64,000 bases of DNA from Heliopora coerulea (GCA_030142905.1 JASJOG010000010.1:2679501-2743500); one strand, 5' to 3'; positions 33,810-48,614 are shown, counted from the stretch's first letter. The notes: generated by a model from the letters alone, not told the origin. A program made the numbers and translations.

Positions 33810-35229
33810 CAGGGGGTTGCCAAAAAAAAAGAGCCCTCCCTTAACAAAACGAAATCGACAAAGTGTCATAATTCTTTTTATTTGATTAGAAAGAGATCTT
33901 ACAAACACTCAAGGTTTATTAAACGTTTTTAGGATTGTCCCAAGCACTCAACATTTAATAGTCAATAGGATATCCACGACTTTTAATAACTTTTCGGCAG
34001 CGATTTGGCATGCTTTCTACAAGATTTTTAAGGTAATCATTTCTGATATTCGCCCATTTATGCTTTAAACTGTAGAACAATTGTTCCTCACTTTGGCAGG
34101 AACGTTTCTTCAGTTTCCTATTAATCTTGGCCCAGAGATTTTCAATTAGGTTTACGTTTGGGCTTTGTGGTGGCCAAGAAAGAACTTCAATGCTTTGGTT
34201 CCTAAGACAGTTTTTCACGACATGTGATGTGTGTTTTGGATCATTGTCGTGCTGAAAAATGAAGTTTTCTCCATGAAGTCGTCGGGCTGAAGGTCGCATT
34301 TGACTAGTCCAAATTTGACGATATTTTTCCTTGGTTAAGGTTTCTTTTATCTGATGAAGAGCTCCAACTCCATGCCAAGAGAAACATTCCCATACCATAA
34401 TTTTTTTCTGGTGCTTTAAAGTTCCTTGCAGAGATCGAGGTGAGAACTTTTCGGTAGGACGACGCCAGACATAACTACGATTTTGATAGCGTAAGATAAA
34501 TGGTGATTCATCAGACCAGACTACCTTTTTCCATTCGTCCACTGTCCAGGCACGATAACGCTTCGCAACGTTTACACGCTTACGCCAATTTACACTGCTT
34601 ACATTGGGTTTTTTGGTTTTGGGGCATTTCTTAAAATTGCGTTCATGGAGGCGACGCTGTACTATACGACGTGATATTTCCATTGATGTGCGCTCTTTTA
34701 GTGACTCTGAGCGATCAGCCGTGCTTGGGCAGACTTCGGAGGGATCACGAACTGTCACAGCTTCTCTGATTAAAAAACGATCTTCTCGAACTGTTGTCTT
34801 TCGTGGTCTTCCAGAGCCAGGATTTCTCTTCCCGCTATCTCCTTCCTTCAAACACTTGCAAAGCTTTTTTGCCCATGAATAACTGAGTTCATATTCTTCT
34901 TACCCTTTTCATAGCACTCCAACCAGCACGACGGGAACCCAAAATCTGTTCATTCGTTGCAAACTTCTTCTTTGCCTTTTCTTCGCGTTGTTGCTTCTTA
35001 GACGCCATCTTCCACAATGATTTAAAGCGAACTGACAAAAGTTTCGCCTAACTATCTAAATACTGAAATCGTGCACAACAATTGTGGGAGAGCTTTTTCA
35101 CACTGATACCATACTCCACTTCTGAATGTTCCAAGGCAAAGGAGCTTCAGATTTTTTAAAACCTTCGGACTTTTGATATCAGAAAAACCCTCTTTCACAT
35201 GGAGGCTCCTTTTTTTTGGCAACCCCCTG
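33810..35229 (-). mobile_element. Tc1-type transposon, copy 1 (1420 bp)
   Basis: Terminal inverted repeats CAGGGGGTTGCCAAAAAAAA at both ends, flanked by TA duplications (33808-33809 and 35230-35231). It has the same length as the copy at 50537-51956 and the transposase is identical in sequence, but in the opposite orientation. It lies just downstream of Rh gene B's last exon. Confidence 0.92.
33955..35008 (-). pseudogene. Tc1 transposase, copy 1 (N-terminal frameshift)
   Basis: ATG at 35008-35006 starts [16 protein letters not shown] and runs to a stop after KRVRRI. The main frame (33955-34851) carries the rest. It has a GRPRKT AT-hook-like motif, an HTH region, then catalytic D in [10 protein letters not shown] in FQHDNDPKH and E in LIENLW. 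The second D and E are about 34 residues apart, as in Tc1. The usual DLNPIE is altered to NVNLIE. A short shift near the start separates the N-terminus from the rest, so an active enzyme is unlikely without a frameshift or a splicing event. Confidence 0.8.
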
Positions 35230-35826
35230 TATCTCGAACAAGAATGTATCTCGTTCGAGATACATCTTACCTTGTTCACACTGTGAACACAAGGACTGAA
35301 ACTGAGCGCAATTCGCTTTCGGGTGACCCTGTCGTTATGAAGTCATGTCGCTTAGTGTGAACCAGGCTTAACAAACCGTTTTATCGACCAATTTACCAAA
35401 AAACGGGAGGAATTTCATCCTCTACCCCTCCTTCTCCTCCCTCGGCATGGTACACTCTTAGTCTGTTCTTAATGTTGGCACAAAAATTTAAGATGTCGTC
35501 AAGGTCTCCCTACAGAAATTTAATGGTCATCGAGTCAAAACAAAATGGTAACGTTCTCGATATATTTCAAGCGGTTTCAATCCGCCTTTGCTAAAATCTA
35601 AAATGGTTTCCACAAGTCTAAGTATGTATATATATATAAAGCTAGCTTGTTTTATTATTTTGATAAAGCAAAGTTGTTTCAAAGCAATTAAAGCACTATT
35701 ACGCCGCGGTATATTCCTTCTTTTCTGATGGAAACACATCAGTCTGACCTTTTGAAAGCGTTATAAAATCATGATGGGGGGGACATCTTTATCAATAAAC
35801 TAGTTCATTTTGATGAAGCTTCTTCG

Positions 35827-35925
35827 TTAGGCAGTGTCTTCTTGCTTGGGACGTACTCCCAACAGCTCAGTTTCTCCTGGAGTCTTAGCCTCATCGAGTA
35901 CTTGTTCCATGTTATCAGGAGGTAC
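35827..35925 (-). CDS. Rh gene B, terminal exon and stop
   Basis: Acceptor TTACGTGCAG. 33 codons including TAA at 35829-35827: [17 protein letters not shown], then [15 protein letters not shown]. Acidic cytoplasmic tail. The phase fits the preceding exon, which lies about 5.4 kb away. Confidence 0.82.
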   Translation of the reverse strand, partial: VPPDNMEQVLDEAKTPGETELLGVRPKQEDTA

Positions 35926-37914
35926 CTGCACGTAATAAAGCATAAACGGAATTGAGCAAAGGAAGTAAGTTACATCAGATGGTTGCAAAAAGCCGCAAGA
36001 TTTTCTAGTTCGTAGAAGCCCGATTAATGAAGGAAAAGGATAAGGTACGAGTAGTGAATGCGGGGTAGTGAATGCAAATGTTCCAACAAAACAAACACGC
36101 CCTGACCAGCCCCCATAAAGTTGCACTCTACAGCTATGAATTTTTTAAACTACCATCAGTGATAAACGAGGCTGGGACACCACAAAAAATCAATATTTGC
36201 TTCCAAAAATGTCATAAATCTAATATTTCCTCCAAATAATCGTGCAAAAATGTCTTTAGTTCACCGCTTAACATTGAAAAGGGGTACGGAGGGAAGGCTG
36301 GTTTTTTTTGTAGGTCTTTATTTGAGGCTTAAGAATTATTTCCACTCATGAAAACGGAAAAAAGTTGAAGAACGGTCTTTTGACGGAGAAAATTTGGTAG
36401 CTGGACGCCACACCCTCCACATCTCCACTGTCTCCTATTGCTCGAAGTGAAATTATTATTAACGTTCACCAATCTGCGTCAAGTAAGATAATCAGTCGAT
36501 ATTTGGGTTCACCATCGTGAGTTTAGGAATCACATAATTCTAAGGGCTTGTCTGAACGAACTCGTCTAGTCAGTTAACAGCTAATAAAAACCCACTTGCC
36601 ATATTTTTTTTTTAATATTCTTAAAGATATCACGGTTATCAGCAATTATGCGCAGTGCTATCACGACATTCGTTCTAAAGAAGATTATTTTTCAAGTTAA
36701 GCTTGAATTTTGCACTATCAAACAAGTAATGGACGTGGTAATTCAGCTAACTCCAAATAAATGGTATGGTTTCATGGACTCGATTGAGCAAATTAATTTC
36801 AGTCATCAGAGATGACGTGAACTAAACCCTGGTAACTTTCCCACCGGACAAGGTCCACTATGTAAACGATAGAATGTTACTATTTGGAGTTCGATAACTC
36901 GCGATCCGGCAAATAAAATTATAGTACAGTTGTTAAAATATTGATAGTACTGCACAGGTCATTTACCAGGATTTAACCGCTGGATAAGCCATCCGGGCTT
37001 CGCAAAACTGACTTCCAAATTGCGATAAACCGATAGTTTAGTGTAACACTAATTTCGATCTGTATAAAAGTTGCTCTTATTTTGCGGTTGAATTTGAATA
37101 ACTGGAAATGATTTAGATTGGTTTTATCTCTATGAGGCGAGCTATCTTAACTATGACTTAGCAATTCGCTAACTCATAAACGCACGGCTCAACTTGTGGT
37201 GAAACCTATCTAAATTTTTAAGTAATGAAAGCAAATATAAAAAAAATAATATCCTTTAGCACGTGTAAAATGCGAAAAGGTTTGGAAATTGGGAAAGTCT
37301 TTACCTTTCGAACTAAGGCCTCTCATTTCACTCTGGCATGGGATCTTTGTTCGAAACATTAGCATTTTCTGTTTTCGGTTGGATCAGCTACTTTTGTAAC
37401 ATTTTGGCTCTTTACATCTAAACTTTTAGGCAGCGAAATCTCAGAAAAGATACGTTTTACAAATATGTTGAAATACTTTAATTCTTGAACAAATACTGAT
37501 GCTATGTCTTTAACGATTGTCCACCTTGTTTCAACCAAAGTTTTTCTCTTTTTGTCCGTCTCTGTTGAAGTCATAATTCTAAGCACGCCAAGGAAAAATG
37601 CTTATATAAAAACTAAAAAGTTTGATGATTGAGTAGTTGGAAGCATTTTTTGTCACTACGTCCCGTCTCTTTTATCAAAACATTATGAACTTTAGTTCAT
37701 AAAGAACAGTAAAACGATATCAAAGCATCCTGCGATAAAACCAAAGATAGTGCAGGCAAGTTTTCTTATGATATATTTTCATTAAAACTAATCAACGTGA
37801 CAGTAAAGCGACAAAGAAATTAAAACATAAGAAAAACGTAAAGATGTAACTTCAATTGATAGTGTCATTATAGCAGCTCACACTAACAATGCATGAACGG
37901 ATAAAAAATGACGC

Positions 37915-37952
<38 letters not shown>

Positions 37953-40900
37953 CAAAATACAGTTCATCCAAAATTAATACAACCCAAATAAAACTTGACA
38001 CAAAGTTGAACAAACAAATAGACTAAAAAAGAAAGGAAGATAAAAACAAAAAAACGACATCCTTTGATAAAAAAAGGATGCTTCGTGTGAGGAATTCACT
38101 AAATTTTCTCAATTTTAAGCGAGCATAAATGCAACTGAGGAGTTTCCGTGTTTCATAGACAGTCAACTTCAGGAAGGAACAGGTTCAGGTTTGGAAATTG
38201 ACTGCAGAGGCACTGAGTTTGATTCGTCGACGGTAACGTTGATTTCAGGTAGCTGGTCAGAAAAGAAAAACAAGAAAAGTTCAAACTTTTTTCATGTACT
38301 GTGACAATTAACGGATATTTTTGAAACATTCTTGGGTAAACAAAGAAACAAAAAAGCCTTAATAAGGCGTAACTGCTCCATGTAGTGTACTTGGGTAGCA
38401 GTGACAAAGTGACTTGAATTACGAATGAATTACGTAACCGTCCTTGCCAATCGGTTATTCAGATGACAGGCGTACAAATGGATCCTATTCTTCCTCCTTA
38501 AGTGTGCTAAAATTTACTTTGTGCTCGTTCACCGCTAGTTCACACGAAATGGATCACATCAATTACATTACTCTTGCGCAAAAAAATTCATTCATCTCTT
38601 CAGCTAGGGTTTACTTATGCGTTGGTTGTTTCAACTACGGCTTTCGAAATTTTGTGTCGCTGACCAATTACCACCGAAGCCAATTTTTACCAGATATATG
38701 ACCCCAGTCTACAATTGGATCAAAAAGTGAAGCCGAAAGTAATGGACCTTGTGGGGTTTCGTATCAAGCGGAAAACTGGCACCACCAGACGGAAGTTAAA
38801 AATATATTTGCTGTAGGCCAAAACACGGCAATGGTTTAGAACAAGCAAATTTTGTAAATGGCATTTAGAAAACCGGAGATCATGACTCAAGACCAGTGCA
38901 ATGCTTTTGCCCCACATATTTTTTACTTTGGTCTGGAATTATCCGTTAGGCCATTTTTACGCATGATTTTATATCTGGTAATACCGTATTTACGCGAATT
39001 AGAGCCACCCTCGAATAAGCGCCACCCCCCCAATAAGCGCCACACGTGAGACCCAAGTTATTAATATAAACGACGCACTCAAGAAGAATGCTGCGCCTAT
39101 TCGCAATAATGTTGAGGAAGCTTGTCCCCGGTGCAGGTGCTTGATCTCGATCAAACTTAAACCCGATCGTGGAGAAGATAGTGACATTAATCGCGACGAT
39201 ATTTTCGCGTGTGTTTTGTTTATCTTGTTCTGGTTGTTTTCATTATTAGAAATAAAAACTAGTTATGTTTTATCCGGAATCGTTTCTTTTAGCTAGTTTT
39301 AACAAGCGCCGCATTAAAAAATCGTAAAATTTAATAAGCGCCTTGACGCTTATTTGAGTCAGTAAGGTAATAGGCTTTCTGTCCTGTAGTATCAAGCGCA
39401 TACTTAATCAGCTTTCTGTTGTGGAAGGTGGAGTGGTCGTCCCTGTATTCGCCGATAACAAAACAAGTTAAAGACTGGTGACGAGGTACGAATTCGCGGA
39501 TTTTCAAGACCTTCGGGCGGATAGCTGGCTGGTTTTCAAAAAACCATGTGTGAAGTATGTCTGTTCAAATGGTTCCAAGAACACTAGCGTTCTTGTATCG
39601 TAACGAGCGCTCAATCCGTTTTGTTAAGGGCGAATATAAAGTGAATTCAGTGCCCGATAACAGGCGTAGTGCGCGTTAGCTTCAAGAAACTTTAACTACC
39701 ATATTATTTCGCTTCTGTACTCATTTTCCCCTCGAAATAAGACTATTAACAAATTTTCTTTCCATGAGATGCTGGGACTATCCCGTTGTATCACATGGAT
39801 TAGGGCTCTTTCGCTGATGATATTTTGAAATCTTTATCAACCAAAAGACATAATTAATTGCCGGAGTATTTTTGAAATACCTATAGTTTAGTTTATTAAC
39901 TTAATAAATAATTAAAAATATATAATTAAGATGTATAATTGACAAAGATAGCTTAGGCCGGGTTCTTACCTCGCATTTCACAAGTGCCGAACCTAATTAC
40001 TATTTGAGTCGACCCAAATTATTAAATTCGGCATTTGATTCATTCGTCGAAACTAATGGTGTCGAATTTAGTTGATCAGAGAGTGTTTTGTTTCCACACA
40101 CGTGTTGTTTCTCAGTCCCTAACACGGCGAAAATTGACGTTGAACTTAATACTCTTTGTTTATACCTTCCAAACATTCGTATTAAAAGACGTCGCCTCAA
40201 TATGAATCTAGCACTTAAATACCTCGCATCAAGGAGAACAAGGCTTTGAATGTTTATTTACTGGCTTTATTGCGACTATTGTCGTAAAGAAAAGTCATCA
40301 CAAGTGAGTGCCATCGAAGATCTTGCCATAGACGTCGCAGAATCCTGGTTGGTGGCAAAAACTGTGGCACACTTATTTTGACTTCCGTTATTTTAGCGGA
40401 CTCACTTTCCTGAGCCCATAGAGAATCAAATTCATCACCACTATCGATATTACAAGCAAAGTCATCTTCGCCTAGTTTTTGTTGGCTCTTCCGTCTTTCA
40501 ATTCAGTCCGAACCGAAACGTCAGGCAATAATACAGATGAATATAAAATTTTATTATCTTCATTTTCTCTTCAAAACAAACTGCACAGTAAGCCACCAAT
40601 TTTCTTGCTTTCCATCCTGAAGTGTCCTCATTAGTTTCAAATACAGAGCACTTCATGCTAAAGTAAATGACACATTTTAAACGACTCTATTATGTCAGAG
40701 AAGAAACAGAACTACACACATTTCGGTTTGCCGCTGATTCTGCTCTTGTCTTCTTCGAACGACGACTTTTTCCAGTCGTCTGCGCATGACATTTAGAAAA
40801 AAATGTAGATGTTGAGTAAAACATAATTAAAAATAGTTTATGCATTTGATTCGGCACATGTGAAGTTCGACAAATGAATCAACAGTCGCGAACTTCTGTT

Positions 40901-43900
40901 GAATATTCGACTGGCTCAGTCGAGTATTTGGCGGAAGTCGCATTTAATTCAAATCTGTTGAATTCAATTAATTCAGACGTCGAACTTCACATGCATTTAA
41001 TTCTTGAATTAGATTTGGCACATTTGAAATACGACGTATGAACCGGGCCTAAGCTATCTTCGTCAATTACATATCTTTCGATTTACAGAAGGCAATGTTT
41101 GAGTGCCCTGTAACTGACAAAAGAGTGACAGGAAATATGGTGGGGTTTATTTTTTTCATATTCCAAAACAATTTAAGTTTCCATGGCGCTTCGCTTAAAT
41201 AAAGAAGTATCATTTCTTTGATTTTTATGACCAATTAGTTGTACACACCGAGAAAGTTCTAATTTTTATACTTTTGCTATTGCGAAGATTCTTATTTTTC
41301 CATTTATGGTTTCACCCAACATGGACAACAAAGAATTGCTTGATTATTTGAATACCTACCTCCCAATAATCTTCGTCATCGAACATCTGGTTACGAGTTG
41401 GAGGATCAAAGATCCCAAGTTTCACAACAAAACCTTAGCATAAATCAAGGCACATTTTAGTAACGGCTGTTCATTACAGTTTTTTAATAAACTTATATAT
41501 TGTTCGAAATTTAAGAATGAAATACATGTACTTGTAGCTTGTCTGCTGTTAAGAGGTTGTGGTTCCAAGCTTTTTGAGAAACCAAGAAAAGGATTTCCCA
41601 AGATTTTTTCCGGTAAAAACAAATTGCACATACCAAAACTATCTTTATAGAAGATGACAATGTAAAAATAAGCGATATTAACAGGGGCTAGTCATTCCAA
41701 ATACATAAATTGTCGGGCTATTAGTTTTAAATCGTGGAAAATTCCGATGAATGCAATAACTTGTTGATGCAGAGTAATTGTTGAGCTTTTTTATCATTTG
41801 TGGTGTTTGGTTGTCTATCAATATTAAAATTATAAGTACTCACCGGTTAGAGCTCCGGACACCATGGAAATACCGAGTGTAACCAGTATGGCAAGGGCTT
41901 GGTAACCAGCTTGTTTAGAAGATGAGCGACGAGCCTCAAACACGTTTTCCAGGCTAAAGCATAGAATAATAACTTTTTCTACGTTGCTCAAAGAGAGAGG
42001 TAGTTACGGTAAAAGATTAAATGACTCACATGAGCGAGAGTGTGTTTTATGTGGAAGTGAAATGGTTAGTGGGCATATACGTGAGTGCGTTTATTTATAA
42101 AAGTGTGATCAGCTGGTGATTAGTGTCTAAGGCGAAGGAGATTAGAATAGAAATAAAAGAACAAAAAACAAAAAGTGAAACTAAGGTGAAATATATTAAA
42201 GGAACGAACAAAGAGCAAGAGGATCTGAAATTTAAGGTGACTGGAGATTAACATTGGGTTGAAGTCGGAAATAAAAGGAAAAACAAATAAGAAAAAGGGT
42301 AAATTAGGATAAATGTGAAAAAAATAATTAAAAAGTATGATTGTGCCACTGCATTTTGTCATATGGTTATACGAGCTTTGCGGAGGGTACGTGATATCCT
42401 TGGGGATCGAGAGGCTAAGAATCCAACGGTATTGTGGAAAAAGACGTACGAGGACGAAGTAAGTTTATCCTTGGACTTCGTGTGAGACATAATCTCACCA
42501 TAATATAACTATAACTTTACATTAAAGTATTTACAAACACTTAAGGCTACCTCACCCAGCAGAATGGAGTTTCGTGGATTTTGCTTTATCTCACTCAGAT
42601 TTTCATAGGTTAAAACAAAATTAACGGAAGTCTAAAATTTGTAGGCGTCGAAGCATGACAGTTACGTTCTTACTACCTCCATGTTATTCTTAAATTTTCA
42701 CTTATTTTAAGAATTACTGAAAATTTTACTAACATTAATTTTATAACTGTAAACCCTTTCGATAAATTTCGATTTGGGGCGTATATACCCCTTGTACTGA
42801 CGTTATTATTGTCAGTTTTTCTATTATTATCATAATCATTATTGTTATCGTGATCGTTATTATTATCATCACCATCACTACTGTAACGTAACCCTAATTC
42901 TAACCCATGTAACCATTACTGTTATTAATTTGCTTTAGAAATATCCCCACGACTTTATGTCTGGTTTTTCCAGATGATAAATCACGTGCTTATTTTCCAC
43001 GGTTACTTTTCTGGTGGTATTGTTTTAATGAAATTATGTTTTGAAAAAATTTTAAGAAGTGTTCTACACTAAACACATGCACAACAACAGTGCAGAGAGT
43101 AACGATTTTTCTCGACCTTAGCATAACTACATGCCGGAGTGGATTTTTCAGAAGAGGGATTGTTTTGTATACAAAATAATCCTCGGTGAGATGTCCTACA
43201 GGCGAAACAGCATGCGAGAATCCCACGAATATACAAAACATTGAAAATGCTTTTAATGCGAGTGATTTGTTTCACAAAACTCAAAACATCTACTAATGAC
43301 ATAAAATATTCGGACACATAAGGAGTCAAAGTTACAGTTTCTCCCTCCCGTTTCCTGTTCATTGTTGAATAGGACAACAGGTACAAAATGAAAATATAAT
43401 CGAGTCAACGACACTGAATATGGGAGAAAGTGGGTACTACGAAAACGAAGATGACTCTGCCAAAACTTCCTGTTGGTAAACTTCCCTATCCTTCCTAAAT
43501 CATCTGAACCTTTAACTCCATCCCTTTCCTTCTAAATCTCCCCTTTCCTTCGTTTGTTGCTCGTGACGGCAACTAGATTCCTGGTCAGACAACCTTGGGC
43601 CGCCCAGTAACATCTGTTTATGGTAACTAAAACGCTAACTCCCAATCAATGACTGGGCAAATAGTGAAACAAAGATGGCCGCTTCGTAGATGATATTTCG
43701 ATTTGAGCCATTTACGTTACATTTCTCCTCAGCTATTGTTTCGGCTTACGAAACATTCAAAGCCTTGGAAAAACTGTTCACAAGAAATTATACTGGATGA
43801 ATTTTACAAAATATAATTTTTAACAGGATTCACAAATTTTGTGAAAATACATTACAAATGGGTTTTTTTCCACATTAAATCGTTTTCTCAGATTGATTCA

Positions 43901-46900
43901 GGCTCTTCTATTAATACTCCTATTAATAAGTTGTTAAAAAGCTTAACCCATATTTAGCATTATACACATGTAACTTAGTATAAATCGTTATACACATGTA
44001 ACTGTACATTGCCTTACTGATGAACCAAACATAGGGCTATGCTGTATGGCTTCCAGTCGACTTTATGAATGTTGTGCATAAATATCATGTATCAAACTCC
44101 AGTTCTCAGAAAAAGTTTTTCTATCCATGGCGATGATCGAATGGGTAGTTCAATGGTTAGAAAGCCTCATAAGACTGTCATTGCTCGTCACAAGGTTATG
44201 GGCTAGATTCCCTTTTGGGGTTTAGAAACGTTGATTCAATCAATGTTGTGAGAAACTGAGCTTGACGAACATTTCCAGTCATTATGACGAAAGCCTGATG
44301 ATGTTAGTATGAATTCGTTTGCTCAGGTACAGCAGGAACTAATCAAACAACGCAGATATGGGCACCAACTGCTAAACATACAGTAAATAATAGCCTGTTT
44401 CTTTTATTTCGTGAGCTGAATACAACCACGAAAGTATTATGAAGGTTTTTGTTTTTCATCCAAATGTTAATTCCAAAGGAGAAAGAAGGCAATTGCTTAT
44501 ATTGTCATCACAATCAAGATGTTGAAAAGCATCGTGGTAGTTGTATTCACCAGAGGAATAACGCGAGCTTGTCATTATCTTCAACAAGTTGAGAACGAGT
44601 CAGGAATCGAAAACAGTTTGCTTTTCTCATGCAAGCCAAGGCATGCCATCATAATCGTGAAATCGTGTTAATTTTCACTTTCTACAATGATTTTGGGCCC
44701 AAAATCTCTTCTTTTGTCAAGAATTCGTGGGGTACAAAAAATCCAACTCTTTAGAGCTGGCAGTGCACCTTTTGTTCAGATATTAGATACGCAGTGGCTC
44801 TTTTGGCTACAAGCAAAATGTTATATTGCTTTTCCATTATTACTAACCTATTGTTATAACTTTCCTCATCGGCAAGCTTGGCAGCAACTGCTCCAGCAAT
44901 TCCAGCCAACAGTGCAGGCATCCCATGAAGATTATGCACTCCACAGGTATCATGAAGATGGAGTTTCTCGTTAAGGAAGGGCTATTTTCGAAGAAAAGGA
45001 CAATGTTGACATTAAAATTACATTTACCTATCGAACTGTGGCGATAGAATAAAATTATAAGAAATACGTACTGTGACGTAATTATATCCCACAGTGCTGA
45101 TAATACCAGCTAGAAATCCAATCATAAGTGCACCCCAAGGTTGGATTACCATGTTGGCAATCGTACCGACTGCAACTCCTCCAGCAAGCGTAGCGTTCTG
45201 TACGTGGACCTACACAAATACGAAAATAACCTCACAGATACGCAATGAAGGGAGAACAACGATCTTGTTACCTAGATGAGGCTCAAAGTAACATAAATAC
45301 CTGCTTATTGCTTAAACGAACTCCATACAGAACAAACTAATATTGCCCGATATCGGTTTTCGAAAAGAGACTCCAAGTTTTTCATCCTTTATCCCCGATA
45401 TTGCAAAACTGTGCAAGTAAAACGTTTTTAGCTTAACCTTTTCAGCTTTTAAAAGGGACCAAGTGTTGCTCCTCCAGTAAATCATAAATTTTTTTTGGTT
45501 CCAAAAAATACTAATTCCAGAATTTCCAGAAAGTAGTGCTGGGGAGTAGTGTAGGAATCGCTTTGACATTTTTTTAACAAAAGTCTCCTTAAATATTATT
45601 GTATGTAACCTTCGGCCAGGCTGCCATTACTTTGTGTTTTGAATGTTAACTAAGTGACTGATTGCAACACTGAAATTACGCATCGTTTGGACCAACTGCA
45701 ATTATGTCAAATCACATCCTTTCATGTTTGAGAGAATACTTCATGTTTGTCTTGATATGTATGCTAGTCCCAACTTCCCAGTTAAGGTCCTGGCTTAGCG
45801 CTAAATCATAGTTGTTAGTTGGCAGTATAAAGTTTGATGAACACCAGTAAAAGTATTAGGAAGATGCCTTTCGAAAATATTAAAGCACGTAACTAAAACC
45901 AGGCTAAAAAGGCCATAAAGGAGTCTTAAGTGCCTGTTTTGCATTGGACATTTCGCAACGAAAGTTAAAGTAAGACATAATTCATCAAGCATAACGGGTG
46001 AAAAAGGCACTGATGTTAGTCATGATTAGCATTAATGCCATGCAAACAAAAATGGCGAGTAACTAGAAAGTCTGTCTTTTACATTACTCGGCATAAACTA
46101 ATGAGAAGCCGTTTTATGACTCTGAACATGATGCACATCAGTGTTTTGCAAGCGAGTTGAATACAAAAAATTGAGCTAAATACAAGAAAAATACAACGTG
46201 CGTAATTAACTGAAAAACAGCTGGGAATGAAATCGTAACAATATTGATTTTTGATAATCAATGCAAACAATACAATAATACTTTGCAGTTTAAGAATCAT
46301 TGTGATTCTTATCACAATCATTGTGTAAGATGTGTAATGCTACATGTTCAGCGCTCAGGCGAACTTTGTCTATCTTCCCCATGAAATTGAAACTTCTTAC
46401 ACTGTAATTAGGGAATGGACAAGGCAGGCGATTCTATTGAGAAAAATCCTTAAAAATAAAAATACCTTTGTTTCCCAAAATTTTGCAGCCGGATCAGGGG
46501 ACCTGGTTCCGTGACTGGTGTGGCCTTGTGCATGGTGAACAGCTTGCGAAAAGTTAAATTTAAATCCAGTACATTAATCTTTAATTTTTATTTTGGATAA
46601 GCATGTTACTCTTTCTCTTTCGTGCAGGTATAACAGAAAACTGCCTTCCCAAATTACATACAAAATGCTATACTCCTACCATGTTCAATTTCTTTTCTTT
46701 GTTAAGCAATCCTGACACTGCAAATGTGGTTACGCAGCAAGCAACGAGTGAAAGGTAGGTATTTATGACAGCACGTTGTTGATCACTCGCAGTGGTAACC
46801 AATACACTGTTGAAACTAGGCCAGTACATCCACAAGAAAAGAGTCCCTGTTTTAAAATTTAAGTTAAATCATTAAGAGATAAATGGAAGATGAGTAAACC

Positions 46901-48561
46901 TTTCTTTCAGGCTGAAATTGTTAGCGTTCAAATACAGCAATGACATACAGGCTTCGAATACAAGCTTTTGCAACTGATGCACCCAGCCATCCTAGGAAGG
47001 CAAAATTTGGCGAAGGACGTTTCTTCATAACAGATATTTGTATTTGTCTTAACAGATTTTGTAAACAAAAACATCCTCCTTAGAACACTTTGAGATAATT
47101 TTATGTGTTACAAGTTCCTGAAACAACCCAATAACACATCTATATGTATATACAGTGGTGCTCAAAAGTCTGAGACCAGTAGATTTTTTTTCCCAATTTA
47201 CTATAAATAATGTCTAATGGAATGTGAAATATATTTATTGTTTTACCCTATGCGCATTGACATCAGTTTTTACCTCCCACAATCATTTTGTTCAATTTTA
47301 ATGGTATTTAATGCCTACTGTAACCTACAACAAGTCTCTACGTCCCGTATCTGGAACAAGGATGGCAAAAGAACTAAGTGAAGGGATAAGAGGCCAAATA
47401 ATCGCACAGAGCAATGAGGGGTATTCACAGCGCACAGTTGCTGCAGAGATAAAGGTCTCGAAGGGTGCTGTTCAGCGAACGCTACAAAGGTTTCGGGAAA
47501 CTGGAAAATATTCTACCAAACCAAGATCTGGCAGGCCAAGGGTAACCACGTTAAGGGAAGATCAATACATGAAGACAACCACCTTACGCAACAGAAGAGC
47601 AACGGCTGGGAACATTCAATCTGTAATTAATGCGACTCGAAAAAAAGCATTAAGCAGGCAAACAGTGCAAAGAAGACTTGCTAAATGCGGTCTACACGGA
47701 AGAGTAGCAGTTTCAAAACCACTGCTCAGACCTCAAAACAAACGGAAGCGCTGGTTATGGGCTAAGACATATCGCAATTATACCAAGGAAGATTGGCAAA
47801 ATGTGCTGTTTGTTGATGAATCTAAATTTGAGATATACGGAAATAATCGGAGAACCTACGTCAGACGTAGAAAGAATGAAAGATTTCTAAATTCTTGCCT
47901 TAAATCAACAGTAAAGCATGGTGGAGGAAGCATTCAGGTTTGGGGTTACTTCAGCTATAATGGTGTTGGTGATCTTTACAGGATTAAAGACACTCTCACG
48001 AAACAGAAATATCATTCCATCCTTCAAAGACATGCCATACCATCTGGCATGAAGTTATGTGGACGTGGTTTTGTCTTGCAACAAGATAACGATCCAAAAC
48101 ACGCATCTCATCTGTGTAAAAATGATTTAAAAAAGAAGGAACAAAAAGGTGATCCGGTGGTTATGGATTTTCCACCTCAATCTCCTGATTTAAATCCGAT
48201 TGAGCCTTTATGGGAGCATTTGAAGCAGGAGAAAGTAAAACATAATCCCACAAGTCTGAACAACCTATGGGACGTACTTAATGAATGCTGGAAAAATCTT
48301 CAAACAGAAGTAACCAGAAAACTTGTACACTTTATGCCAAGCAGAGTTAAAGCAGTGTTAAAAGCAAAAGGTGGACACACAAAATATTAACTGACAATGA
48401 TGTTCACTTATTGTTAAACATAATCCTTTCCAATCTGATTTGCATGCTGCTTTTATGCACATGCAATATTACGTGAAAAAAATAATATATAGTGGGAAAA
48501 TATAATGTAAATAAAATAAAAGCCCAAACCGAATTGACTGGACTCAGACTTTTGAGCACCA

Positions 48562-48614
<53 letters not shown>

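Noticed and set aside
34604..34882. 92-codon frame opposite the Tc1 transposase (and its twin at 50884-51162)
   Set aside because: Shadow of the transposase; the two are identical only because the transposon copies are.
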